Below, one piece after another: positions 50,532 to 64,000 of a DNA stretch of 64,000 nucleotides. Source of the stretch: Pseudomonas abieticivorans (GTDB taxonomy: Bacteria > Pseudomonadota > Gammaproteobacteria > Pseudomonadales > Pseudomonadaceae); the NCBI RefSeq assembly GCF_023509015.1, contig NZ_CP094975.1, forward strand, positions 5,015,501 through 5,079,500, given 5' to 3'. The translations under genes and the position numbers were made by a program. Position 1 is the stretch's first letter. Each line of letters starts with the position of its first letter. The notes beneath the pieces are model-generated. The model made no database searches. It saw only the letters and a list, made by a program, of their open reading frames with translations, and was not told the DNA's origin.

Positions 50532-51857
50532 TCAGTGGAACTGCTCTTCTTCGGTAGAGCCGGTCAGCGCGGTGACCGACGAGCTGCCACCCTGGATCAC
50601 GGTGGTCATGTCGTCGAAGTAGCCGGTGCCCACTTCCTGCTGGTGCGCCACGAAGGTGTAGCCCTTGGAGGCGTCAGCGAACTCCTGCTCTTGCAGCTTC
50701 ACGTAGGCGGTCATGTCGTTGCGGGCGTAGTCGTGCGCCAGGTTGAACATGCTGTGCCACATGTTATGGATACCCGCCAGGGTGATGAACTGGTGCTTGT
50801 AGCCCATGGCCGACAGCTCGCGCTGGAACTTGGCGATGGTTGCGTCGTCCAGGTTCTTCTTCCAGTTGAACGATGGCGAGCAGTTGTACGACAGCAGTTG
50901 GTCGGGGTATTCCTTCTTGATGGCTTCGGCAAAGCGGCGCGCTTCGTCCAGGTCCGGCTTGGCGGTTTCGCACCAGATCAGGTCGGCGTACGGTGCGTAG
51001 GCCAGGCCACGGGCGATTGCCTGGTCAAGGCCTGCACGTACTTTGTAGAAGCCTTCCTGGGTGCGCTCGCCGGTCACGAACGGTTGGTCGTACGGGTCGC
51101 AGTCGCTGGTCAACAGGTCAGCGGCGTTGGCGTCGGTACGGGCCAAAATGATGGTCGGGGTGCCAGCAACGTCGGCCGCCAGGCGCGCAGCGGTCAGCTT
51201 TTGCACCGCTTCCTGGGTCGGTACCAGTACCTTGCCGCCCATGTGGCCGCATTTTTTAACCGAGGCCAGCTGGTCTTCGAAGTGAACGCCGGCAGCGCCT
51301 GCCTCGATCATGCTTTTCATCAGCTCGTAGGCGTTCAGCACGCCGCCGAAACCGGCTTCGGCGTCGGCCACGATCGGTGCGAAGTAGTCGATGTAGCCTG
51401 CGTCACCCGGGTTCTTGCCGGCTTTCCACTGGATCTGGTCGGCGCGACGGAACGAGTTGTTGATGCGCTTGACCACGGTAGGCACCGAATCCACCGGGTA
51501 CAGCGATTGGTCGGGGTACATGCTTTCGGCGGAGTTGTTGTCCGCGGCCACTTGCCAGCCAGACAGGTAGATCGCCTGGATACCGGCCTTGACCTGTTGC
51601 ACGGCCTGGCCGCCGGTAAGGGCGCCCATGCAGTTGACGAAATCTTTATCAGGGCGGAAGGAAGGCTTGGCGCCTTGGGTGACCAGGTTCCAGAGCTTCT
51701 CGGCGCCGTTGCGGGCGAAGGTGTGCTCAGGCTGGATCGAACCACGCAGGCGAACGACGTCAGCAGCGCTGTAGGTGCGAGTCACGCCTTTCCAGCGTGG
51801 GTTCTCGGCCCAGTCTTTCTCGAGGGCAGCAATTTGTTGTTCGCGTGTCAGTGCCAT
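50532..51857 (-). CDS. aceA: Isocitrate lyase
   Basis: Splits isocitrate to glyoxylate and succinate, the first step of the glyoxylate bypass. 441 residues from [10 protein letters not shown]. The active-site signature KKCGHMGGK contains the catalytic Cys. Other blocks: [56 protein letters not shown] longer reading frame to 52181 is unsupported. It competes for isocitrate with Idh and Icd encoded nearby. Confidence 0.97.
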   Translation of the reverse strand: MALTREQQIAALEKDWAENPRWKGVTRTYSAADVVRLRGSIQPEHTFARNGAEKLWNLVTQGAKPSFRPDKDFVNCMGALTGGQAVQQVKAGIQAIYLSGWQVAADNNSAESMYPDQSLYPVDSVPTVVKRINNSFRRADQIQWKAGKNPGDAGYIDYFAPIVADAEAGFGGVLNAYELMKSMIEAGAAGVHFEDQLASVKKCGHMGGKVLVPTQEAVQKLTAARLAADVAGTPTIILARTDANAADLLTSDCDPYDQPFVTGERTQEGFYKVRAGLDQAIARGLAYAPYADLIWCETAKPDLDEARRFAEAIKKEYPDQLLSYNCSPSFNWKKNLDDATIAKFQRELSAMGYKHQFITLAGIHNMWHSMFNLAHDYARNDMTAYVKLQEQEFADASKGYTFVAHQQEVGTGYFDDMTTVIQGGSSSVTALTGSTEEEQFH

Positions 51858-52407
51858 GGGAATAAACCTCGTCGCATCGGTTTTAATGAAAAATTCTCGC
51901 TCCGCCCGGGCGCTGGCTGAAAACCAGGGCGCCTGACTGCTCGCAGATCCTAAGCGTAGGCTGCCTGGTACGGGCTTGACGGGGGAGGCGACGGGTGAAC
52001 GATGGGGCCCTTGGCGCAAGCGACGGGGGTCGGGCGAGGGTGCGGGTTTGCAAGGTGGCTCGTGGATGCCGGTTTGCGAACCTACAGGACCTGCCGTTAA
52101 ACCAGAATACGCTCTCGTCCCTCGGGACAACTTCGTTCCAGTCGCAACCTCGTCAAACTGCCTTGTGGGCGGTACAGACACGAATCGGCTCAGGTGGGTA
52201 GGTTAGAGCGTCGATCCGAAGACCCTTGTTACAGGGCCCCTGATTAGCGGGAGCGAGGCCATCATGCCAATGCTTTTTTGCGTCGTCAACGATTTTGTAG
52301 TGCTTTTTTCTTATCACTACATATTTGTTTGATAGCGACTTGTCAGTCAGTTTCGGCCCTTCAGGTCCAGTACCTGAAGGTCGATTTAGGGACCATTGGG
52401 TCACGGT
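51858..52407. other. 550-bp gap upstream of aceA
   Basis: Expected to hold the aceA promoter. A hairpin lies at 52358-52380 (CCTTCAGGT / ACCTGAAGG), 28 nt past the stop of the secretin-domain gene. It lacks a T run. The open frames in this stretch have no protein-like composition. Confidence 0.45.
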
Positions 52408-53163
52408 TCACTGCAGCGAATCGACCTTTACCCGCAACGTCATGTCGTTACGGCCTTGGGTGGACCAATTTTGCGTGTAGCCGTTGGTGTTTTGCGCACT
52501 TTGCTCGTTCACCCCCGCCAACGTGATCCACTCGCCGAGGCGCCCGCTGACCTGGGTGTCGGTGCTTTGCACGTCCACTACATCGGGCCGTTGCTGGCTG
52601 ATGCGGTCGTTGTTGGTGCTGATGGCCAGGTGCACGGTGTCGCCGGTCACGCTGGCCGTGACGTAAAAGCCCTGGGTCACGTTGCGGTACTGGGTTTGCG
52701 TTTGCACGCCGCCGTAGCTGTCGGTCTGGCCGGTGGTGAAAGGCACGCTCTGGCCGACCTGGATCAGCGCCGGCACGCCTTCGCTGGCCTGTACTTGTTG
52801 CACGCCACCGGTGCGGTTGGCGGTGCTGGTGCTGATGATCCGGGTGTTGCCGCCGCCGTTGACCGAGTAACCGTTGCGGTTGGCGTCGTTGCTGTCGCTG
52901 GTATCCACGCTGATCAGCAGGCGCCGTGACGGTTTGTCGAGCTGGGTAAGCAGGTCGCGCAGGGCTTCGATCTTCAGAGGGTCGGCGTTGACGATCAACT
53001 GGTTGCCGTAGGCGCTGACCTGGCCGTCCTTGCCAATGAAGTTCTGCGCGACGGGCAGCAGTTCGTCACTGGTGTGGTAATTGAGGGGCAGCACTTCGGT
53101 GGCCGCGTTGGCCGTGAAGCACATCAGCAGGGCGAGGGAGGCGAGCAGGGGGCGTAGCGGCAT
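52408..53163 (-). CDS. Exported secretin-domain-like protein
   Basis: A 251-residue exported protein. The signal peptide is MPLRPLLASLALLMCFTANA. It has an N-terminal secretin-associated (NolW/STN-like) unit: EVLPLNYHTSDELLPVAQNFIGKDGQVSAYGNQLIVNADPLKIEALRDLLTQLDKPSRRLLISV. The C-terminal half resembles the secretin beta-region (QVGQSVPFTTGQ, GFYVTASVTGDTVHLAI), but it is too short for a pore-forming secretin. Role unknown; it may be a remnant or an accessory. Monocistronic. Confidence 0.78.
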   Translation of the reverse strand: MPLRPLLASLALLMCFTANAATEVLPLNYHTSDELLPVAQNFIGKDGQVSAYGNQLIVNADPLKIEALRDLLTQLDKPSRRLLISVDTSDSNDANRNGYSVNGGGNTRIISTSTANRTGGVQQVQASEGVPALIQVGQSVPFTTGQTDSYGGVQTQTQYRNVTQGFYVTASVTGDTVHLAISTNNDRISQQRPDVVDVQSTDTQVSGRLGEWITLAGVNEQSAQNTNGYTQNWSTQGRNDMTLRVKVDSLQ

Positions 53164-53214
53164 GTCCGATATCTCCGCGGGTGGAGAGATCATTATGGAC
53201 TGCCAGCCGAGCCT

Positions 53215-53299
53215 GTAGGAGCGGATTTATCCGCGAAATGAGCGCTGTGGTGTATCAGGCAAACCGCAGCGATTTTTTCGCGGATAAATCCGCTCCTAC
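53215..53299. repeat. Paired REP unit (85 bp)
   Basis: Inverted REP arms around a 39-bp centre, between the secretin-domain gene and the GNAT gene. Confidence 0.95.
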
Positions 53300-53312
53300 A
53301 GAGGGGTGGGCG

Positions 53313-53735
53313 TCAGCTGGCGCGCACCATGTCGACGTGCGGTATACCCGCTTCGAGGAATTCCTCGCTCACCACCTTGAAGCCGTGGCGCTCGTAGAAC
53401 GCTGTGGCATGCACCTGGGCGCTCAGGCTTTGGTGCTTGAGGTCCTGCTGCTCGGCTTGCTCGATGGCGGCTTGCAGCAGGGCGTCGCCCACTTTCAGCC
53501 CGCGCCAGTCCTTGAGCACCGACACGCGGCCGATCTGGCCGTCGGCCAGCAGGCGAGCGGTGCCGATGGCGAAATCGCCTTCGAAGGCCAGGAAATGCAC
53601 GGCATCCTGGTCGTCGGCGTCCCACTCAAGCTCGGGTGGTACCGATTGCTCGGCAATGAACACGGCCTCGCGGATGCGGCGAATCTCGGCGATGTCCTTG
53701 TGCCAGTCGGCGACGCGTACGCGGATCTTATTCAT
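53313..53735 (-). CDS. GNAT acetyltransferase (ElaA/YjcF type)
   Basis: A 140-residue acetyltransferase with WDADDQDAVHFLAFEGDFAIGTARLLADGQIGRVSVLKDWRGLKVGDALLQAAIEQAEQ, which carries the R-G-x-x-x-G acetyl-CoA loop, and YERHGFKVVSEEFLEAGIPHVDMV, diagnostic of the ElaA/YjcF subgroup. Substrate unknown. It overlaps the ribosomal oxygenase gene by 8 nt. Confidence 0.9.
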   Translation of the reverse strand: MNKIRVRVADWHKDIAEIRRIREAVFIAEQSVPPELEWDADDQDAVHFLAFEGDFAIGTARLLADGQIGRVSVLKDWRGLKVGDALLQAAIEQAEQQDLKHQSLSAQVHATAFYERHGFKVVSEEFLEAGIPHVDMVRAS

Positions 53736-54894
53736 CGGCGAACCCCAGGCTGCCCTGCTTGATCAGTTCGCACAGCAACAGGCGGCCTTGCTCGTCGTCC
53801 AGCCACGGGCCCAGGTTTTCGATGTGCAGCGATTCTGCAGCGCAGATCAGCTTCAGCAGGTCGCGCAACTCGCCCGGCAGCAAGCGGCTCTGGCCGCTGG
53901 CGAACAGCAACAGGTCGTCGTCCACTTCCGACCAGGCCAGGCGCGCACTCGGGTTGCGGATCAGGATGGCGCCATCCTGCAGGCCGGCCAGCAGGTCTTC
54001 TTCTTCCAGCTCTTGGCCTGCGACCATTTCCGGGTAGCGCGGCTCGGTCATGAACTGGCCGAACCAGGTCAGCAGCAGGCGTTCGTCGCTCATGTGCTCG
54101 GCCAGCAAGCGCTTGAGGCGGTCCAGGGCGTCGTGCTGGATCTGGTGCGGGTCTGCCACAGGTTCTGCGTCGGCGTCGGTGTAGCGCTCTTCGTCGGGCA
54201 GGAACTGGCTTAGGAAGTCGGTGAAGTGGGTCAGCACTTCAGCGGCGCTCGGTGCACGGAAGCCCACCGAGTAGGTCATGCAGTCGTCCACGGCCACGCC
54301 GTGGTGGGCCAGGCGCGGCGGCAGGTAAAGCATGTCGCCAGGCTCAAGGGTCCACTCGTCGGTCTGTTGGAAGTCGGCCAGGATGCGCAGGTCGGCGTGA
54401 TCGAGCAGGGGGCTTTCGGAGTTGCACATCTGGCCGACTTTCCAGGTGCGGCTGCCATAGCCTTGCAGCAGGAATACGTCGTAGTTGTCAAAATGCGCGC
54501 CCACGCTACCGCCTGCGGTGGCGTAGCTGATCATCACGTCGTCGATGCGCCAGCTCGGCAGAAAGCGGAATGGCTCGAGCAACTCGGCCACTTCCGGCAC
54601 GAACTGGTCGACGGCCTGCACCAGCAGGGTCCATTCGGTTTCTGGCAGCTTGCTGAACTCGTCTTCGGCAAACGGGCCACGACGCAGTTCCCACGGGCGC
54701 TCACCGTTCTCGATGACGATGCGCGATTCGACTTCTTCTTCCAGCGCCAGGCCGGCCAGTTCGTCCGGGCTGATGGGGTTTTCGAAATCGGTGAAGGCCT
54801 GACGGATCAGGAGCGGTTTTTTCTGCCAGTAGTCGCGCAGAAATTCGCGTGCAGTCAAACCGCCCAGGAGCTGAAGTGGAGTGTCAGATTTCAT
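53728..54894 (-). CDS. roxA: Ribosomal oxygenase, JmjC-cupin (YcfD/RoxA family)
   Basis: An Fe(II)/2-oxoglutarate oxygenase of 388 residues. E. coli YcfD hydroxylates an arginine in ribosomal protein uL16. Metal ligands: H-x-D in GAHFDNYDVF and the distal His in RLAHHGVAVDD. Substrate identity in Pseudomonas is inferred from homology. Start MKSDTPLQLLGGLTAREFLRDYWQKKPLLIRQAF is typical. The GNAT gene overlaps its end by 8 nt, suggesting co-translation. Confidence 0.92.
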   Translation of the reverse strand: MKSDTPLQLLGGLTAREFLRDYWQKKPLLIRQAFTDFENPISPDELAGLALEEEVESRIVIENGERPWELRRGPFAEDEFSKLPETEWTLLVQAVDQFVPEVAELLEPFRFLPSWRIDDVMISYATAGGSVGAHFDNYDVFLLQGYGSRTWKVGQMCNSESPLLDHADLRILADFQQTDEWTLEPGDMLYLPPRLAHHGVAVDDCMTYSVGFRAPSAAEVLTHFTDFLSQFLPDEERYTDADAEPVADPHQIQHDALDRLKRLLAEHMSDERLLLTWFGQFMTEPRYPEMVAGQELEEEDLLAGLQDGAILIRNPSARLAWSEVDDDLLLFASGQSRLLPGELRDLLKLICAAESLHIENLGPWLDDEQGRLLLCELIKQGSLGFADE

Positions 54895-54937
54895 GTGTAA
54901 CCTATTGAAAAAATGCGCTTTTATGTCAGGAATAAAA

Positions 54938-54959
54938 ACGCCCGGCCTAAGCCGGGCGT
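54938..54959 (-). terminator. Terminator of purB
   Basis: ACGCCCGGC / GCCGGGCGT with loop CTAA and TTTTTATT following on the minus strand, 20 nt past the purB stop. Confidence 0.9.
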
Positions 54960-54978
54960 CTACGCTGCAGGCTGAGTG

Positions 54979-57063
<2,085 letters not shown>

Positions 57064-57067
<4 letters not shown>

Positions 57068-58197
57068 GGGCGCGAATCCTGGCTGCGCCACGGTTCGGCA
57101 ATCTCGATGACGCCGCCACCCAGGCAGATTTCACCGTCGTAGAACACCACCGACTGGCCGGGCGTGACGGCGCGTTGCGGCTCCTGGAACACGGCGCGGT
57201 AGCCGTTTGCGGTTTGCTCCAGGGTGCAGGCCTGGTCGCTTTGGCGGTAGCGCACCTTGGCGGTCAGCCGGCGCGGGCTGCCCAGGTCCACCGGGTTCAC
57301 CCACCAGATTTGCGAGGCAAGCAGGGCGCGGGAGAATAGCCACGGGTGGTCATTGCCTTGGCCGACCACCAGCACGTTGCGCTCCAGGTCTTTTTCCAGC
57401 ACGTACCACGGCTCGTCGCTGGCGTCCTTCAGGCCCCCGATACCCAGGCCTTGGCGCTGGCCGATGGTGTGGTACATCAGGCCATGGTGGCGGCCGATCA
57501 CTTCACCTTCGGTGGTCTGGATCTCACCCGGTTGCGCCGGCAGGTACTGCTTGAGGAAATCGCTGAAACGGCGTTCGCCAATGAAGCAGATACCCGTGGA
57601 GTCCTTTTTCTTGGCGGTGGCCAGGCCGTGTCTCTCGGCGATGGCGCGCACTTCGGGTTTTTCCAGTTCGCCCACCGGGAACAGCGTGCGGGCGATCTGT
57701 TCGCCGCCCACGGCGTGCAAAAAGTAGCTCTGGTCCTTGTTGGGGTCCAGGCCCTTGAGCAGTTCCGTGCGCCCGTCAATGTCGCGGCGGCGCACATAGT
57801 GGCCGGTGGCGATCAGGTCGGCACCCAGCGACAGCGCGTAGTCCAGGAAGGCCTTGAACTTGATCTCGCGGTTGCAGAGGATGTCCGGATTGGGCGTGCG
57901 ACCGGCCTTGTACTCCTCCAAAAAGTGCTCGAACACGTGGTCCCAGTACTCGGCGGCGAAGTTGGCGGTGTGCAGTTTGATGCCGATGCGGTCGCACACG
58001 GCCTGGGCGTCGGCCAGGTCTTCGCGGGCGGTGCAGTATTCGGTGCCGTCGTCTTCTTCCCAGTTCTTCATGAACAGACCTTCCACCTGGTAGCCCTGCT
58101 CAAGCAGCAGGAGGGCGGAAACGGAAGAGTCAACGCCGCCGGACATGCCGACGATCACGCGTTGCGTTGCTGGGTCAAGAGCCGCTGGATCACGCAT
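57064..58197 (-). CDS. mnmA: tRNA 2-thiouridylase MnmA
   Basis: ATP-dependent thiolation of U34 in tRNA-Lys, -Glu and -Gln. 377 residues. PP-loop motif [10 protein letters not shown], then the catalytic cysteines in [10 protein letters not shown] and [12 protein letters not shown]. Start [21 protein letters not shown]. hflD follows with 4-nt overlap. Confidence 0.97.
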
Positions 58198-58251
58198 AGG
58201 GATTCGATGAGTGTTCTGGAAAAAGGACGAGATTCTAACAGGCTGCGAAGC

Positions 58252-58695
58252 TTAGCGCTCGCGGATCAGTGACAGGCTGTGCAGTGGGCCTTGCAGAAAA
58301 TCGTCCACGCAGCGCAGCAGCAGCTCGCTGCGCCAGCGGTGTTGCTGTTCGATGATCTGCTCGCGGGTCAGCCACAGCGCCCCCATGATGCCCTCGTCCA
58401 AGGCGCGTTCCGGGTGGTGCTTGAGTGCCTTGCCGGCAAAACAGATGCGCTGGTAGGTCACGCCATTGCTGGGGGCGGTGTACAGGTAAATGCCCACCAC
58501 ACCCGTCAGTTCGACGTCATAGCCGGTTTCTTCCAGGGTTTCGCGGATGGCGGCTTCGGTCAGGCTTTCGTTTGGGTCCAGATGGCCGGCGGGCTGGTTG
58601 AGCACGGCCTGGTTGTTTTTGAACTCTTCGACCAGCAGAAAGCGGCCTTCGTGTTCAACCACCGTGGCGACGGTGATGTGGGGTTGCCATTGCAT
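58252..58695 (-). CDS. nudJ: NUDIX hydrolase (NudJ type)
   Basis: A 147-residue NUDIX enzyme. The NUDIX box is GHLDPNESLTEAAIRETLEETGYD (spread over residues about 37-60). The closest match is the NudJ/YmfB family, which hydrolyses thiamine pyrimidine pyrophosphate and nucleoside triphosphates. It lies upstream of mnmA, as in other gammaproteobacteria, with a 54-nt gap. Confidence 0.9.
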   Translation of the reverse strand: MQWQPHITVATVVEHEGRFLLVEEFKNNQAVLNQPAGHLDPNESLTEAAIRETLEETGYDVELTGVVGIYLYTAPSNGVTYQRICFAGKALKHHPERALDEGIMGALWLTREQIIEQQHRWRSELLLRCVDDFLQGPLHSLSLIRER

Positions 58696-58725
58696 GGGGT
58701 TTCTCCATGGTTGTGACGCATCCCT

Positions 58726-58810
58726 GCAGGGGCGGATTTATCCGCCAATGGTGTGTCGGGTATCAACTGATACACCTTGGCGGCCTTTTCGCGGATAAAT
58801 CCGCTGCTAC
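58726..58810. repeat. Paired REP unit (85 bp), diverged arms
   Basis: Left arm GCAGGGGCGG…TCCGCCAA and right arm …TCCGCTGCTAC differ at several positions from the other copies, but the length is again exactly 85 bp. Confidence 0.9.
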
Positions 58811-58852
58811 AGGGGGAAGGGCAGGGTGCAAATATCGTTTTGACAAAGCAAA

Positions 58853-58875
58853 AGCCCCGGTGCGTGGCCGGGGCT
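58853..58875 (-). terminator. Terminator of idh
   Basis: AGCCCCGG / CCGGGGCT stem with TTTGCTTTGTC following on the minus strand, 22 nt past the idh stop. Confidence 0.85.
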
Positions 58876-58896
58876 CTTGTTTGTTACCGGGTGTGC

Positions 58897-61613
<2,717 letters not shown>

Positions 61614-62870
61614 ATGGGATACCAGAAAATCAAGGTTCCAGCGGTCGGCGAGAAGATCACCGTCAACGCGGACCATTCTCTCAACGTTCCTGACCAACCC
61701 ATCATTCCCTACATCGAGGGCGACGGCATCGGCATCGATGTCACCCCGGTGATGATCAAAGTCGTCGACGCAGCGGTGGCCAAGGCCTACGGCGGCAAGC
61801 GCAAGATCTCCTGGATGGAAGTGTACGCGGGCGAGAAGGCCACCCAGGTCTATGACCAGGACACCTGGCTGCCCCAGGAAACCCTGGATGCCGTGAAAGA
61901 CTACGTGGTGTCCATCAAGGGGCCGCTGACCACCCCGGTCGGTGGCGGTATCCGCTCACTCAACGTGGCCCTGCGCCAACAGCTCGATTTGTATGTGTGC
62001 CTGCGACCCGTTGTGTGGTTCGAAGGTGTGCCCAGCCCGGTCAAAAAGCCTGGCGACGTGGACATGGTGATCTTCAGGGAGAACTCCGAGGACATCTATG
62101 CCGGCATCGAATGGAAAGCCGGCTCGCCCGAAGCGCAAAAGGTGATCAAGTTTTTGAAGGAGGAAATGGGCGTCACCAAGATCCGTTTCGACCAGGATTG
62201 CGGCATCGGTATCAAGCCGGTGTCCAAGGAGGGTACCCAGCGCCTGGTGCGCAAGGCCTTGCAGTACGTGATCGACAACGATCGCGACTCGCTGACCATC
62301 GTGCATAAAGGCAACATCATGAAGTTCACCGAGGGGGCCTTCAAGGACTGGGGCTACGAGATCGCCAAGGACGAGTTTGGCGCGACCTTGCTCGACGGCG
62401 GGCCTTGGATGCAGCTCAAGAACCCGAAAACCGGCAAGAACGTAATCGTGAAGGATGCCATCGCTGATGCGATGCTGCAGCAGATCCTGTTGCGCCCGGC
62501 TGAATACGACGTGATTGCCACCCTCAACCTGAACGGTGACTACCTGTCCGACGCGTTGGCGGCGGAAGTGGGCGGTATCGGCATCGCGCCGGGCGCCAAC
62601 CTGTCCGACACCGTGGCGATGTTCGAAGCCACCCACGGCACCGCGCCCAAGTACGCGGGCAAGGACCAGGTCAACCCGGGGTCGGTGATCCTCTCGGCCG
62701 AGATGATGCTGCGCCACCTGGGCTGGCTGGAAGCGGCCGACCTGATCATCAAGGGCACCAATGGCGCCATCAAGGCCAAGACCGTGACCTACGACTTCGA
62801 GCGGCTGATGGACGGCGCCACCTTGGTGTCGAGCTCGGGCTTCGGCGATGCGCTGATTTCACACATGTAA
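61614..62870 (+). CDS. icd: NADP-dependent isocitrate dehydrogenase, dimeric type
   Basis: A 418-residue dimeric IDH. The phosphorylation-loop Ser is in [13 protein letters not shown], as in E. coli Icd, which is switched off by AceK phosphorylation to divert isocitrate to AceA. Other blocks: [23 protein letters not shown] and [15 protein letters not shown]. Start [15 protein letters not shown]; an ATG at 61584 is unlikely. aceA is also in this window. Confidence 0.97.
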   Translation: MGYQKIKVPAVGEKITVNADHSLNVPDQPIIPYIEGDGIGIDVTPVMIKVVDAAVAKAYGGKRKISWMEVYAGEKATQVYDQDTWLPQETLDAVKDYVVSIKGPLTTPVGGGIRSLNVALRQQLDLYVCLRPVVWFEGVPSPVKKPGDVDMVIFRENSEDIYAGIEWKAGSPEAQKVIKFLKEEMGVTKIRFDQDCGIGIKPVSKEGTQRLVRKALQYVIDNDRDSLTIVHKGNIMKFTEGAFKDWGYEIAKDEFGATLLDGGPWMQLKNPKTGKNVIVKDAIADAMLQQILLRPAEYDVIATLNLNGDYLSDALAAEVGGIGIAPGANLSDTVAMFEATHGTAPKYAGKDQVNPGSVILSAEMMLRHLGWLEAADLIIKGTNGAIKAKTVTYDFERLMDGATLVSSSGFGDALISHM

Positions 62871-62887
62871 ACATGCAGTAACCAAAA

Positions 62888-62913
62888 AAACCGGCCTGCG
62901 CGGCCGGTTTTTT
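62888..62913 (+). terminator. Terminator of icd
   Basis: AAACCGGCC / GGCCGGTTT stem with a following TTT run, 18 nt past the icd stop. Confidence 0.9.
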
Positions 62914-62932
62914 ATTAACGTACCCCTCCACT

Positions 62933-63017
62933 GTAGGAGCGGATTTATCCGCGAAAGCCATGCCGCGGTGTAGCTGCAAGGCTGCGTCGTGGCGTTCGCG
63001 GATAAATCCGCCCCTGC
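62933..63017. repeat. Paired REP unit (85 bp)
   Basis: Inverted REP arms around a 39-bp centre, between convergent icd and cspD. The right arm ends CCGCCCCTGC where most end CCGCTCCTAC. Confidence 0.92.
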
Positions 63018-63031
63018 AATGTCTGGGCGTG

Positions 63032-63289
63032 TTATGCGGTGACGGCTTGCGGCTGGTGGGCAGGGGTGGCGGCAGGTTGCAGGTTCTCGGCGGCCTTGAT
63101 TTCGACGGCATGCAGCCCCTTGGGGCCCTGGATGATCTCGAAATTGACGGGCTGCCCGGCCTTGAGGGTCTTGTAGCCCTCCATCTTGATGGCCGAGTAG
63201 TGCGCGAAAAGGTCTTCGCTTTTGCCATCTTCAACGATGAAGCCATAGCCCTTGGCATTGTTGAACCACTTGACTTTACCGATTGCCAT
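63032..63289 (-). CDS. cspD: Cold-shock-domain protein CspD
   Basis: A small nucleic-acid-binding protein of 85 residues. Cold-shock domain [34 protein letters not shown] with RNP1 (KGYGFI) and RNP2-like (DLFAHYS). The C-terminal 20 residues are a Pro/Ala-rich tail. CspD in E. coli is stationary-phase induced and inhibits replication. Divergent from clpS-clpA, the conserved Pseudomonas arrangement. Confidence 0.92.
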   Translation of the reverse strand: MAIGKVKWFNNAKGYGFIVEDGKSEDLFAHYSAIKMEGYKTLKAGQPVNFEIIQGPKGLHAVEIKAAENLQPAATPAHQPQAVTA

Positions 63290-63517
63290 GCTCATATCCC
63301 TCTGCAAAGGACCCCATCTCTGGAGTATCATCCACTTCATCCGCTATCGGACCGATTTGAAAAATTTGGTTGACTGCGCGGACCTTTATTCCCCAATGTG
63401 GGTTCTATTGTTTGTAACACCGTTTTGCCGATAGTCAAGGTCATGCGGCGGTCGGTTAAGAAATCGGCCACAAGGTCAACCCACAACCCTATTCGCTCAA
63501 CGATGAACCTTCTTTCC

Positions 63518-63880
63518 ATGCATGCAATCAGCCAGATTCGACTAACATTCAATCAGGATCGCCCGCAGTCGCATGAGGACGATGCCGCGGGCCTGGCCGT
63601 ACAGGAGGCCAAGCCGGCCCTCCAGGCTCCACCCATGTATAAGGTGGTTTTGTTTAACGATGACTACACACCGATGGATTTCGTCGTCGAAGTGCTCGAG
63701 GTGTTTTTTAACCTGAACCGTGAGCTGGCGACCAAGGTCATGCTGGCCGTCCATACAGAAGGACGGGCAGTCTGCGGATTGTTTACCCGCGACATCGCCG
63801 AAACCAAGGCCATGCAGGTCAATCAGTACGCCAGGGAAAGCCAGCATCCGCTACTCTGTGAAATCGAGAAGGACGGTTAA
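63518..63880 (+). CDS. clpS: ATP-dependent Clp protease adaptor ClpS
   Basis: N-end-rule adaptor, 120 residues, which passes substrates to ClpAP. The core [66 protein letters not shown] binds N-degrons through the NDD and M-D-F elements. Start [11 protein letters not shown]; the frame is open upstream to 63398 but the extension has no family support. clpA starts 30 nt after its stop. Confidence 0.96.
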   Translation: MHAISQIRLTFNQDRPQSHEDDAAGLAVQEAKPALQAPPMYKVVLFNDDYTPMDFVVEVLEVFFNLNRELATKVMLAVHTEGRAVCGLFTRDIAETKAMQVNQYARESQHPLLCEIEKDG

Positions 63881-63910
63881 TCGCCGACCACTTGGGTATG
63901 AGGTGAAGCT

Positions 63911-64000
63911 ATGTTAAACCGCGAGCTCGAAGTCACCCTCAATCTCGCCTTCAAGGAGGCGCGTTCCAAACGTCATGAATTCATGACTGTGGAGCACCTC
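63911..64000 (+). CDS. clpA: ClpA ATPase, 5' fragment at the window edge
   Basis: The first 30 codons of the ClpA chaperone, starting MLNRELEVTLNLAFKEA and continuing KRHEFMTVEHL. The N-domain start and position after clpS identify it. The rest lies beyond the right edge. Confidence 0.94.
   Translation, partial: MLNRELEVTLNLAFKEARSKRHEFMTVEHL

Noticed and set aside
52153..52404. An 83-codon minus-strand ORF upstream of aceA
   Set aside because: No ribosome site, an odd composition, and it covers what should be the aceA promoter region.

Overview
The window is chromosomal DNA of a Pseudomonas, most likely from the fluorescens/putida side of the genus. The evidence is the GacA-UvrC-PgsA-tRNA cluster, a 13-gene nuo operon with fused nuoCD, two different isocitrate dehydrogenases side by side, ClpS-ClpA next to CspD, and Pseudomonas-type REP palindromes. 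Most of it is conserved core genome; the accessory material is confined to a few pockets.

Layout. 1-5 kb: a YejABEF-type peptide ABC transporter on the minus strand, followed by the parvulin PpiC. 5.5-7.2 kb: a DAHP synthase behind what looks like an attenuation leader (a peptide with a Tyr/Trp/Phe run, then an intrinsic terminator, then a second Tyr-rich small ORF). 7.3-11.6 kb: a GNAT enzyme, a divergent pair of small DNA-binding proteins, then gacA-uvrC-pgsA. 11.6-16 kb: tRNA-Gly, tRNA-Cys and tRNA-Leu, with about 4 kb of small accessory genes between the last two (CAP-domain protein, phosphoesterase, glycine-zipper protein, an HTH protein and a 43-residue membrane peptide). 16-23.5 kb: GNAT, DoxX, a frameshifted secreted-protein gene, and a phytochrome signalling operon (bacteriophytochrome kinase, Rcp-like regulator, hybrid kinase). 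23.5-34.8 kb: csrA, a GH15 glucanase/SDR pair, MFS transporter + hydroxyacid dehydrogenase, flavin reductase, lipoprotein, alcohol dehydrogenase, a cysteine-cluster protein, cbtBA under a cobalamin riboswitch, a VOC protein, and an AT-richer patch with a one-domain hypothetical protein, direct repeats and a MITE-like element. 34.9-49.9 kb: the complete nuo operon (minus strand, nuoA first). 50.5-64 kb: aceA, a secretin-domain protein, GNAT/ribosomal oxygenase pair, purB, hflD-mnmA, a NUDIX hydrolase, monomeric idh divergent from dimeric icd, cspD divergent from clpS-clpA.

Functional links. Central carbon and energy genes dominate: complex I, isocitrate lyase and both isocitrate dehydrogenases set the glyoxylate/TCA split. 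GacA and a CsrA/Rsm protein are two parts of the Gac/Rsm post-transcriptional circuit, though they are not adjacent. Six paired REP units lie between genes, and every one is exactly 85 bp long.

The least ordinary items are the DAHP synthase leader, an orphan plus-strand terminator that may end a small RNA, the Fur-box-like site plus hairpin upstream of nuoA, and the 33.9-34.9 kb patch. Nothing in the window is clearly a defence system, prophage, integron or CRISPR array.
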